Shown here: one piece after another, positions 16,966 through 24,674 of the stretch | Layout: each line of letters opens with the position of its first letter | Position numbering within the stretch: the first letter of the stretch is position 1 | Assembly (NCBI GenBank): GCA_030614915.1 | Contig: JAUXAG010000001.1 | Span: 1 to 61,169 of the forward strand | DNA length: 61,169 nucleotides | Source of the DNA: Actinomycetes bacterium | Lineage (GTDB): Bacteria > Planctomycetota > Phycisphaerae > JAACET01 | Direction: 5' to 3' | Program-made: the position numbers and the translations under genes | Notes under the pieces: generated by a model | What the model saw: the letters and a program-made list of their open reading frames with translations, nothing else | Told to the model about the DNA's origin: nothing | Database searches by the model: none

Positions 16966-18102
16966 ATGACGAAAAACAAGCACAGGACGGATTTTGATCG
17001 AGGGGGCTGGGCAAAGATGGAACTTGTGGGGAGCCGGGGGTTTGGCGGAATGATTGAGCCAGTATCAGTAGGGTTAGCTTTGTCAGAGAATGGTCCCGGC
17101 AGGAAAGCTTCAGGGGAGCGATCGCGCTGGAAGCGGATTACTGGGCAAACGTTGATCATAGTATTGTTGAGCGGATTGACGGCGGGGATAGTGGTGGAGC
17201 CTGCGCGAGGTCAGGGCACTGAAGAACTATTGGAGGGAACAGAGAAGCTCGCTCTGACAGTTCCTGAGGCAGTGGAGACGGTGAAGAACTTTTTCCAGAA
17301 CCCTCGGGTGCAGGTTGGGATCGTTGTAGTGCTGGTGGTACTAGGGCTGACGCTGTGGTTGCTGGGAGCGCGGGCAGGGAGACTACTGTTTGCGTTGCTG
17401 TTAGGAACGGCAGCGATTATACCGGGGATGTATCTGGCCCAAGCCCTGGAGCTGCCACTGTGGCCGGGGGCCCTGGTCGGGGGGCTGCTGGGAATGCTGG
17501 TGGGGGTATTCATTTTCAAAGTGGGAATTATGCTGGTGGGGATGTGTATCAGCACGCTTTTGGCAGTGGGGATATTCACGGCAGCGGGGATGGAGGCTGA
17601 GGATCGGGCAGAGCTAGCAAGGGCGGCCCAGGAATGGTTGGTTCAGGTCGAACAAAGCCCAGTAGTACCCCGGTTATACGCAGCCGGGGAAACGACGTAT
17701 CCAGTCGAAGAAACGAGGCCCGAGCCGGCGCCCACGATGTCTGGTGCTGATTTCCAGGGCCAAGCTGAGGGTCCCAGCAGTATCCTGGGCAAGTTGGGGG
17801 GTAAATATCGCAACGGGTTACTGATTTCGGCGGTAGTGGGTTTGGCGGGCGGGCTGTTGCTGCAGCTGTTCGCCCGATCATTCATGCTGGTGCTGACGAC
17901 GTCGTTTCTGGGCACGAGCATGGTTTTGGGGGGCGTGTGCCTGGGGCTGGCCTTTAGAGGGAAACAGGCGAATGAATTTCTTGGACTCAAACCCACCAGC
18001 TCGATGGTGATTTTTGCGGTCATGCTGGGCCTGGGTATGCTGGTGCAGCTGACCATGACCCGCAAGCGAGCCGAAGCGGAGGAGGAAGAAGAGGAAGAAT
18101 AG
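16966..18102 (+). CDS. Multi-pass glycine-rich membrane protein
   Basis: A polar N-terminus of about 60 residues leads to a first hydrophobic segment (TLIIVLLSGLTAGIVV). A soluble stretch follows, then a block of about four helices (residues about 115-215), a second polar linker (about 215-280), three more helices and a tail of glutamates. The glycine-rich helices resemble DUF4203-type membrane proteins, but I do not claim the family. The start is uncertain: ATG at 17017 or 17050 would remove part of the unusual N-terminus. It is followed 42 bases later by another membrane protein of similar style, so the two are probably one operon and may form a complex. Confidence 0.7.
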   Translation: MTKNKHRTDFDRGGWAKMELVGSRGFGGMIEPVSVGLALSENGPGRKASGERSRWKRITGQTLIIVLLSGLTAGIVVEPARGQGTEELLEGTEKLALTVPEAVETVKNFFQNPRVQVGIVVVLVVLGLTLWLLGARAGRLLFALLLGTAAIIPGMYLAQALELPLWPGALVGGLLGMLVGVFIFKVGIMLVGMCISTLLAVGIFTAAGMEAEDRAELARAAQEWLVQVEQSPVVPRLYAAGETTYPVEETRPEPAPTMSGADFQGQAEGPSSILGKLGGKYRNGLLISAVVGLAGGLLLQLFARSFMLVLTTSFLGTSMVLGGVCLGLAFRGKQANEFLGLKPTSSMVIFAVMLGLGMLVQLTMTRKRAEAEEEEEEE

Positions 18103-18144
18103 GCGTGCAGGGGAAAACCGGGGAGCAATTAGAAGGGAAATACC

Positions 18145-18837
18145 ATGTTGGCAAGTATAAGAGGTGCTATGTTGCTGGCCGGGCAGGTTGTTACGCAAAT
18201 CGGAGGTGAGGAAGGGGTAGCCCTGGAGGATCAAATCTGGGAGGCGGTGTCGAGCTGGCAGGCGTACACGGCGTGTGCATTGCTGGCGGGGGGGATTATC
18301 TTTGCGATCTACGGCTGGCGGATAAGCAAGGTTCTGGCGGTGATCAATTTTGGGATCATCGGAGGCTTCGCGGGGCACTGGCTGGGGGGGCTTTTGGGAC
18401 TGAACGAAATTGCCAGCACGGTAGGTCTGGGGGCGGTTCTGGGAGGTTTGTGCATCTGGCAGACGCGGCACGGGGTATCGCTGTTGGCCGGGGGAGCCGG
18501 GGGCGTTTTGGGGGCTTCACTTTGCTACAGCCTAAGTCTAGCTAATGCTTGGATATGGGCGGGGTTTCTTTTGGGATTTGTTACCTTCGCCCTGCTGGCC
18601 TTTATCATCTATAAAGTAGCTGCGGTGCTGTATTCCAGTGTCCTAGGCAGTAGCTTGGTGGTGGTGGGAGTTTTATCGCTGCTGTCGACGCAAGCATCTA
18701 TCAGTCAGGGGCTGGCGAGTGCGTTGCGGGACCATGTCTATCTGCTGCCGATCATGCTGTGGATACCCACGGCGGCCTCGATCGTGATTCAGCAGATGAA
18801 GCTCAAGCGCGATCCGAGCTGGGTAATTGACAGCTAG
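18145..18837 (+). CDS. Multi-pass membrane protein, partner of the upstream gene
   Basis: The 230-residue protein has about seven hydrophobic segments rich in glycine and alanine (for example LLAGGIIFAIYGW and GLGAVLGGLCIW). It ends in a cytoplasmic tail, QQMKLKRDPSWVIDS. The ATG at 18145 follows GAAGGGA. Function is unknown; the close downstream position suggests it works with the preceding membrane protein. The last 18 residues and their DNA recur almost unchanged in a fragment at 60753-60815. Confidence 0.72.
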   Translation: MLASIRGAMLLAGQVVTQIGGEEGVALEDQIWEAVSSWQAYTACALLAGGIIFAIYGWRISKVLAVINFGIIGGFAGHWLGGLLGLNEIASTVGLGAVLGGLCIWQTRHGVSLLAGGAGGVLGASLCYSLSLANAWIWAGFLLGFVTFALLAFIIYKVAAVLYSSVLGSSLVVVGVLSLLSTQASISQGLASALRDHVYLLPIMLWIPTAASIVIQQMKLKRDPSWVIDS

Positions 18838-18992
18838 AAGCCATCCCAAAACCACAATTTTTGCTGCGAACGGCTCTGCCAACCTTTTTGCGGCCCTGCC
18901 CAACCCTTGATATCAAACTGTCAATCGCTACAATAATCCATCAGTGGTTCGTTCCGTTCGGCCCATAACCTTCAGGAGGCCCGTCAAGCATC

Positions 18993-19826
18993 ATGACCGC
19001 ATCCTCAGCCAACACCTATCCGTCTTTAGCCGACAAAGTCGCTGTTGTCACCGGTGGCGGGGGCGTGTTGTGCAGTTCCATCGCCCAGGCCCTGGCTGCC
19101 CAGAAGGTCCGCGTAGCCGTTCTTGACCTTCTGCCCCAGGCCGCCGACAAGGTCGCCCGGAACATCAATACCGCCGGCGGTCAGGCCATCGCCGTCAAAA
19201 ACAACGTCCTCGACAAGGCCGACCTCCAAGAAGCTCGCGAGAGGGTCCTCAGCGAGTTCGGCCGCATCGACTTCCTCATCAACGGAGCCGGCGGAAATAA
19301 AAAAGAAGCCACCACCTCCGACAACCTCAGCTTCTTCGATCTGCCCGTCGAAGCCCTGAAGTTCGTCTTCGAACTGAACATCATCGGCACCATCCTGCCC
19401 TGTCAGGTCTTCGGCAAAACCTTGGCCGAGAAGGGCAGCGGTTGCATCCTCAACATCTCCTCTATGAGCGCCTTTACTCCTTTGACCAAGGCTGCCGTCT
19501 ATTCAGCCGCCAAGGCCGCCGTCAGCAATTTCACCGCCTGGCTCGCCGTCCATATCTGCCAGAATTACTCCACCGACATCCGGGTCAACGCCATTGCCCC
19601 CGGCTTTTTCCTCACCGAGCAGAATCGTTTCCTGTTGACTAATTCCGACACCGGCCAACTTACGCCTCGCGGCCAAACCATCATCGACCACACGCCCATG
19701 GGTAAATTCGGCGAGCCCGAAGATCTGCTCGGCTGTGTACTTTGGCTGCTCTCCGACGCCGCCCAGTTCGTCCACGGCACGGTCATACCCATTGACGGAG
19801 GCTTCAACGCCTTCTCCGGCGTCTGA
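18993..19826 (+). CDS. SDR-family oxidoreductase, D-mannonate oxidoreductase (fructuronate reductase)-like
   Basis: A classical short-chain dehydrogenase of 277 residues with VTGGGGVLCSSIA for NAD(P) binding, INGAGG, LNISSMSAF with the catalytic Ser, YSAAK (YxxxK) and the C-terminal IPIDGGFNAFSGV. The insert around FFDLPVEALKFVFELN and the GFFLTEQNRFLLTN loop are as in SDR-type D-mannonate oxidoreductases of uronate catabolism. That assignment is by resemblance only. A promoter-like TTGATA/TACAAT pair lies at 18907-18934. The HAD gene that follows after 74 bases may act on a related sugar. Confidence 0.85.
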   Translation: MTASSANTYPSLADKVAVVTGGGGVLCSSIAQALAAQKVRVAVLDLLPQAADKVARNINTAGGQAIAVKNNVLDKADLQEARERVLSEFGRIDFLINGAGGNKKEATTSDNLSFFDLPVEALKFVFELNIIGTILPCQVFGKTLAEKGSGCILNISSMSAFTPLTKAAVYSAAKAAVSNFTAWLAVHICQNYSTDIRVNAIAPGFFLTEQNRFLLTNSDTGQLTPRGQTIIDHTPMGKFGEPEDLLGCVLWLLSDAAQFVHGTVIPIDGGFNAFSGV

Positions 19827-19840
19827 TTTTTTGTTTCCAC

Positions 19841-19874
19841 TGTCATTCCTCGCGCTAAAAAAGCGGGAATCCAC
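19841..19874. repeat. Short dispersed hairpin repeat (TGTCATTCC type)
   Basis: The sequence begins TGTCATTCCTCGCGC and ends AAGCGGGAATCCA, so ATTCC pairs with GGAAT around an A-rich loop. Very similar small palindromes occur between genes in many bacterial genomes. Here it separates the SDR and HAD genes and may end or stabilise the transcript. Confidence 0.55.
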
Positions 19875-19900
19875 ATTTCTGATTTTCTGCGGAGGTTTTT

Positions 19901-20815
19901 GTGATCATGTCTTCATCTGATGCAGCCGCCCCTTTGAAAAGTTTCAAACCCCAGCACGATTTTTTTGTCGGCATCGACTCCGATGGCTGTGCCTTCGACA
20001 CCATGGGTATCAAGCAGCGCGAGTGCTTCACGCCTTGGATGATCGCTTATTTCAATCTCCAGCCCGTAGCCGAAACCGCCCGGGAGTGTAAGGAATTTGC
20101 CGACCTGTTTAGTAAGACCCGCGGCGCCAACCGCCATAAGACCCTCAAGCGTATTCTCACTGAGCTGCTGCCCTGGCACCCGGCCGTCAAGCACCTGGGC
20201 TTTGAAGTTCCCCGCTTCGAGCACTATTTCGCCTGGGTCGATGACCAAAACTCTCTTTTATCCAACGACGGCCTGAAGGCCGCCATCGAAGCTTCAGATG
20301 GCCAAGCCCGCCGGGAACTATCCCACGTCCTTGAATGGTCCGAAAAGGTCAACCAGGTCATAGGCCGAATCGTCAGGAACATTCCCCCCTTCCCCTATGT
20401 CCGCCAATCGCTCGAAAAGATGCAGAACCACGCCGACGCCATCGTCGTCTCCGCCACCCCCGCTGAAGCCTTGGACCGCGAGTGGGCCGAGCACGACATT
20501 GCCCAATACGTTCGAGTCATCGCCGGCCAGGAGATGGGAACCAAGACTCAGCACTTGGCCCTGGCCGCCGCCGGCAAATATCAGCCTGACCATATTCTCA
20601 TGATCGGCGACGCTCCCGGCGATCTGACGGCCGCCCGGGCCAACAATGCCCTCTTCTATCCCATAAACCCCGGCCAAGAGGAAGCCTCCTGGAAACGCTT
20701 CCACGACCAGGCCCTCGACGTCTTCTTAGCCGGCAAATACGCCGGCAGCTATGAGGCCGAGCTCATCGCCGCCTTCGACGCCTGCCTGCCCGAAAAACCA
20801 CCGTGGCAAAAGTAG
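19901..20815 (+). CDS. HAD-superfamily hydrolase
   Basis: The 304-residue protein begins FFVGIDSDGCAFDTM, a variant of the HAD nucleophile motif DxD. Motif II is VVSATP and the C-terminal acid motif is ILMIGDAPGDLTAA. A large helical cap lies between residues about 40 and 190. These enzymes are usually phosphatases; the substrate is unknown, and a sugar phosphate is a guess from the adjacent SDR gene. GGAGG at 19890-19894 best fits the GTG at 19901; an ATG two codons later is possible. Confidence 0.8.
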   Translation: MIMSSSDAAAPLKSFKPQHDFFVGIDSDGCAFDTMGIKQRECFTPWMIAYFNLQPVAETARECKEFADLFSKTRGANRHKTLKRILTELLPWHPAVKHLGFEVPRFEHYFAWVDDQNSLLSNDGLKAAIEASDGQARRELSHVLEWSEKVNQVIGRIVRNIPPFPYVRQSLEKMQNHADAIVVSATPAEALDREWAEHDIAQYVRVIAGQEMGTKTQHLALAAAGKYQPDHILMIGDAPGDLTAARANNALFYPINPGQEEASWKRFHDQALDVFLAGKYAGSYEAELIAAFDACLPEKPPWQK

Positions 20816-20845
20816 GCCCGCCAATATTGCAGGAGCTAACCGGAT

Positions 20846-21340
20846 ATGGCATTTGAAAAAGAATTCTTGAATGAAACCAACAGACGTATTGAGACGGCTC
20901 ACGATAGAATAATTCATTGTCTCGACCAATTGAATGAAGAAGACATTTGGAATCGATCACATCCGAATGTCAACAGTATTGGAATTATTCTCAACCATCT
21001 TTGTGGTAATCTGAGACAATGGATTATTTCCGGTATTGGCGGTGCTGAAGACATAAGAAATAGACCGCTTGAATTCAAAGATGAAGTGAAGTCAAGTAAG
21101 GGGGAATTGCTGGCCAAATTCGAGAAGACTATTAGTGACTGCAAAGGTGCGATTGAAAGTTTTGATCCCAGTAAGATTCTGGAAGTAAGACGAATTCAGG
21201 GATTTGACAGAACTGCTCTACGCGCAATTTATGGAACCATAACGCACTTGGAATTTCACGCTGGCCAAATAATATACATAACTCGACTGTTGATAGGGGA
21301 CCAGTATAAGTTGAGGTGGGTTCCACAAACAAAAGAGTAG
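20846..21340 (+). CDS. DinB-like protein (DUF1572)
   Basis: A 164-residue four-helix-bundle protein with the metal-ligand pattern of the DinB/DUF1572 group: a histidine in ILNHLCGNLRQW and two in THLEFHAGQIIYI. Members are probable metal-dependent enzymes or thiol-related transferases of unknown role. The gene is clearly richer in A and T than its neighbours and uses AAA, GAA, AAT and ATT codons freely, which points to recent acquisition. It starts 30 bases after the HAD gene. Confidence 0.82.
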   Translation: MAFEKEFLNETNRRIETAHDRIIHCLDQLNEEDIWNRSHPNVNSIGIILNHLCGNLRQWIISGIGGAEDIRNRPLEFKDEVKSSKGELLAKFEKTISDCKGAIESFDPSKILEVRRIQGFDRTALRAIYGTITHLEFHAGQIIYITRLLIGDQYKLRWVPQTKE

Positions 21341-21357
21341 CGAGCGGAATAGACCAG

Positions 21358-22647
21358 CTAACATGCCCGTTCGCCTGAAGCCTTCTGCCAGGACGGAGCA
21401 TCCTTTAGGCGATAGAGAATCTCCCCTGCTTTGGGTACATACAATATGCCTTCGTCTTCCCGCCCCTGATAGTCCGCCGGATTGATCTCGTCCGGATTCA
21501 TATAGCCCAGATTGATGCGTTTGCATCGCTCAGGGCTGATCTTGGTGGCCAGCACTACATTGACCCGCGGCCTTTCCACCCCATCCTCAAAACTGCCGAT
21601 CCCCTTGACGTGTGTGCAATGGGCCTTGATCCCCCCGGGAATATCCGCGAACTTATCCGCTTGCTTGAGGAAATAATCCCGCACGTGATAGCCTGCCTTT
21701 TCAATCAGCTTCCCGTGCGTATACGACACCTCCTCGATGTGCGGAGCATAGATTATCAGCCTCCCCCCATCAGCAACCACCGGCTCGAGCTTGTACATGC
21801 ACTTGCCAGCCGTCCAGATATCCTCGTACATCTCCGGGGCCCTAGCCAGCACCGTTTCGTAGGCACGCTCCTCATAGCAAATATTAATCCGCCCCGACAG
21901 ATCCGCCGCCTCGCTCCAGGCCTCTTCGATTTTTCCGAAGTACACCCCTTTTAATTCTTTCTGTCGCATCACGAACGTGCAGCCTGCCCGCTGGACCTTC
22001 AGTAACCCGGCCGCCATATCGATCACTTTGCGCGTGGCCGTGTGTTTATGGCCTATCGTTCGCGGGCTGGTTACCACCGCCCCCAGCCAATGCGTAAAGT
22101 TGATGATCTCCGGGGCCGCCACCCCCGGAAAAAAGTATTTGTTGCCTCCCGAAAATCCCACCACCTCGTGCGGAAACACTGGGCCACAGATAATCACCAG
22201 ATCATGCTCGGTGACCATCTTGTTTAGCCGCACTACCACCTCTTCTCTCATCAGGCCCCCAGTAACCTCAGCTATTTTTTCCGCCCCTATCGCCCCCAGC
22301 GTAACCAGCTGCTGGGCGTGGTCCCAGCGGTGGTTATATACTTCCACGTTTTTATACCGTTTGGTCCGCTAGGCTGCATTCATCCCCAAAAGCGTGTCCA
22401 TCTTATCAGGCCCCAGCGGCGGATGCGTCCCCAAGGCTATCAAAAAGTTCAACTGTTTCACCCGCCCGCTCAACAGCTCACAGAACAACTCAAAAAACAT
22501 TGCCACCGGGCCGCTCCGCGTATGATCCGGCAAAATTATCAGGACATTCTTCCCGTCCGGCTCGAGTTTCGCCAGCCCCTCTGCCAAGATCCCCCGCACC
22601 TGTCCGGCCTCAAGCATCCTGTCTGTTGTCCCCGTCCCGATTACCAT
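21358..22647 (-). pseudogene. larA: LarA-like (DUF2088) nickel-pincer racemase family gene, interrupted by an in-frame TAG
   Basis: Two consecutive segments in the same frame read as one LarA-type protein. The N-terminal part (start ATG 22647) has ILPDHTRSGP and ALGTHPPL. The rest has VVNH-like VEVYNHRWD, TGGLMREEV, ICGPVFPHEVVGFSGGNKYFFPG and FTHWLGA. They are divided only by TAG at 22369-22371, at a place where relatives have AER: the reading here is NAA-stop-RTKRY. One base change (GAG to TAG) would explain it. TAG is an ordinary stop for other genes here (prfB, the 18.8-kb membrane protein), so genome-wide readthrough is unlikely. The family includes lactate racemase and related 2-hydroxyacid racemases. 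Confidence 0.8.
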
Positions 22648-22717
22648 TTTGTCCGCCCCGAAAACCTGAACATAACCTCTTCTACATTATAGCTTTCTTC
22701 TAATCTATTTCTGCTTA

Positions 22718-22986
22718 GGCACTCTAACAAAACCTGACGTGAGCCGCGTTGCGAGAAAAATCGGATGGATGCAAGGAAGCACGACGGCGGCATACCTGGA
22801 TGGTATGCTTAGGAGTTCTGACGCGGCAGACGCCGATTTGTCTTGCAACCCGAAGGGACGCCGTCCTTTTGGCCGCCGCCGGCGTCGCTCGTCGTCAATG
22901 ATGCTCCCTGCATCGTATCCTCCTCGCTTCTAGGCGGCAACCAAAATTCCAGGCGTCGCGGCCGCGTCAGGTTTTGTTAGAGTGCC
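22718..22986. mobile_element. MITE-like non-autonomous element, 269 bp
   Basis: Perfect 22-base terminal inverted repeats (22718-22739 and 22965-22986, beginning GGCACTCTAACAAAACC) are flanked by a direct TTA on each side (22715-22717, 22987-22989), which looks like a target duplication. The interior has no gene and is itself partly palindromic, including GCATACC/GGTATGC at 22790-22808. A 3-base TNA target is known for part of the IS5 group, so a relative of that group may mobilise it; this is inference. It lies between the larA-like gene and the structured RNA. Confidence 0.82.
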
Positions 22987-23025
22987 TTAGTCTGCAACTA
23001 TTGGCCTGGGCGTCTTTAGCCAGTC

Positions 23026-23057
23026 AAAAAAAATCGGGCTCGCCTTGCGACGAGCCC
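23026..23057 (-). terminator. Intrinsic terminator of the structured RNA
   Basis: On the minus strand GGGCTCG pairs with CGAGCCC (23036-23042 with 23051-23057) around an eight-base loop, followed by eight T (23026-23033). Confidence 0.85.
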
Positions 23058-23387
23058 TGCACCAGATAAATCCTCCACCGCAATGCCGTGCGGAAGCTCT
23101 TGACTAAACCCAGTTTTCTAGGTGGGCAGCCAATACTCTTTCGGCGGACTCCTTATTGTTGAGGCCTGTCCGGATCCCAGAGGCTAGGCTTCCCTGTACG
23201 TGGGTATCGGTTTAATCAATGCCCACTTCCGCCTCGTACATGGCAGAGGACTTAATCTCTGCCCAAAATATCATCATCCTCCCGTCCAAAAACATCGGCT
23301 CAGCGGGAGCCATTCCTTCAGCCCAATTCCGCTCTCTTTTTGCTTCACGTCAGACGTGAGGAAAAGCTCGAAACCAGCCTTCCACTA
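23026..23387 (-). ncRNA. Candidate structured RNA of about 360 nt, unknown family
   Basis: A promoter (23394-23422) and an intrinsic terminator (23026-23057) on the minus strand bracket a stretch with no plausible gene. Clear stems include CACGT/ACGTG, CTCCCG/CGGGAG, GGCAGAG/CTCTGCC, GTGGG/CCCAC and CCGCA/TGCGG. I looked for tmRNA, RNase P, SRP, T-box and B12-riboswitch signatures and found none. A 14-base segment CTGAGCCGATGTTT resembles part of proteobacterial 6S RNA, but the RNA is twice as long. It could be a trans-acting RNA or a long leader of the larA-like gene downstream, now separated from it by the MITE. Confidence 0.6.
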
Positions 23388-23393
23388 ACACCT

Positions 23394-23422
23394 ATTCTAC
23401 CCAATTTCACATCTATTGTCAA
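23394..23422 (-). promoter_or_regulatory. Sigma-70 promoter of the structured RNA
   Basis: TTGACA (23417-23422) and TAGAAT (23394-23399) on the minus strand with 17-base spacing; the predicted RNA start is near 23387. Confidence 0.75.
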
Positions 23423-23495
23423 GTATTTTTCCTGCATATTTCGCTCGCGGGTGCTAAAATCATTATTCGGAGTTTGCTCCCAGAGAGGTTCTGCC

Positions 23496-24653
23496 GTGTC
23501 CGGAAACTTAGCTGTCATCGTAGTGTCCAATACCGACGCCTATGCCGGCGCCTTCGAAGCCCTCTGTCGGGCCGATATCCCCTCTGTGTCCGGTAAAAAC
23601 GTCCTTCTAAAGCCCAACGCCGGCCGGGCCGTCGAGCCGCTGGCCGGCATCACTACCAATCCAGAGGTCGTCGCTGCCGCCATCGATTTTTTCCAACACC
23701 AGCGAGCCAGCGTCCGCGTCGGCGAAAGCCCCATCATGGGCGTCACTGCCGCCGAGACCTTCGAAGCCAGCGGCATCGCCGAGATCGCCCGAAAGCACAG
23801 CGTCGAACTTCTGGACCTTGACGCCAGGCCCGCCAGAACCGTCCCCGTTCCCAACGGCCGAGTACTGTCCAAACTCTGCATCTGTCCCGACGTCCTCGAG
23901 GCCGACTTCGTCGTCAGCATTCCCGTCGCCAAGACCCATATGCACACCGTGGTCAGCTTGGGTCTAAAGAATATGAAAGGTTGCCTGCGTCTGAAGGAGA
24001 AAGTCCGCCTCCATCAGATTGACCGGCCCGCAGACTTTCCCCCCGAGTTGAAGACCCTCGATGCCGCCATTGCCGACTTGGCCAGCGTCTTGCTTCCCGA
24101 TTTTTCTCTCATCGACGGCTCTGTCGGCCTGGAGGGCCTGGGCCCAAGTGCCGGCTCTCCCAAGCAGCTCGGCCTCTTCGTCGCCGCCACCGACTGCCTT
24201 GCCGCTGACGCCGTCGCTGCTCACCTGATGGGCTTCGACCCTTCGCAGATACCGCACCTCTCTCTGGCTGCCGAAATCACCGGCTCCTCTATCGACGTTG
24301 CGAAAATCCCCACTCTCCCCGCCGATTTATCCCCCCTGGTCGATCCTTTTGAACCCGCCCCCACCGAGTTATCCGTCGAATATCCTGGCGTTGTCGTCCA
24401 CGATTGTGATTCCTGCAGCGCCTGCCTTTCCACCGTGGTCATGCTCCTGGAGCGTTACCATTCTCAGTTGCTCGACTACGTTGGCCCCAACCGCAAGTTC
24501 CACATCGCTCTGGGCAAAAGTCTCACCGACATCCCCCCCGGCTGCGTCCTCATCGGCAACTGCACCGCCGCCAAAAAAGCCCAGGGCCTATTTGTCAAAG
24601 GCTGTCCCCCCGTCCCCTCCGATGTCCTCGAAGCTATCAAAAAAGCAAAATAA
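23496..24653 (+). CDS. DUF362 domain protein
   Basis: The 385-residue protein carries the DUF362 pattern: VLLKPNAG near the N-terminus, VSIPVAKTHMHTVVSLGLKNMKGCLR in the middle and SLIDGSVGLEGLGPSAG later. Cysteines in HDCDSCSACLSTVV are not arranged as a classical 2[4Fe-4S] ferredoxin. The start is the GTG at 23496 with AGAGGTT in front; the open frame upstream overlaps the divergent RNA promoter and is not protein-like. DUF362 proteins often accompany redox or racemase genes, and here a larA-like gene is next to it on the other strand. Function unknown. Confidence 0.85.
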   Translation: MSGNLAVIVVSNTDAYAGAFEALCRADIPSVSGKNVLLKPNAGRAVEPLAGITTNPEVVAAAIDFFQHQRASVRVGESPIMGVTAAETFEASGIAEIARKHSVELLDLDARPARTVPVPNGRVLSKLCICPDVLEADFVVSIPVAKTHMHTVVSLGLKNMKGCLRLKEKVRLHQIDRPADFPPELKTLDAAIADLASVLLPDFSLIDGSVGLEGLGPSAGSPKQLGLFVAATDCLAADAVAAHLMGFDPSQIPHLSLAAEITGSSIDVAKIPTLPADLSPLVDPFEPAPTELSVEYPGVVVHDCDSCSACLSTVVMLLERYHSQLLDYVGPNRKFHIALGKSLTDIPPGCVLIGNCTAAKKAQGLFVKGCPPVPSDVLEAIKKAK

Positions 24654-24674
24654 CAGCAGGACCTCCGGCTTTAT

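Noticed and set aside
18838-18992. dif-like XerCD site at the composition switch
   Set aside because: I found only the palindrome TTGATATCAA and nothing resembling the 28-base dif consensus, so no site is claimed.
22741-22933. Small protein inside the MITE
   Set aside because: The open frame is arginine/proline-rich, lacks a ribosome binding site and coincides with self-complementary DNA of the element.
23026-23387. tmRNA, RNase P RNA or 6S RNA at this locus
   Set aside because: No tRNA-like ends with GGTTCAA, no GAGGAAAGTCC core, and about twice the length of 6S RNA despite a 14-base resemblance. Left as an unassigned RNA.
23340-23495. Upstream extension of the DUF362 frame
   Set aside because: It crosses the -35/-10 promoter of the divergent RNA and is not similar to the family start; GTG 23496 with AGAGGTT fits better.
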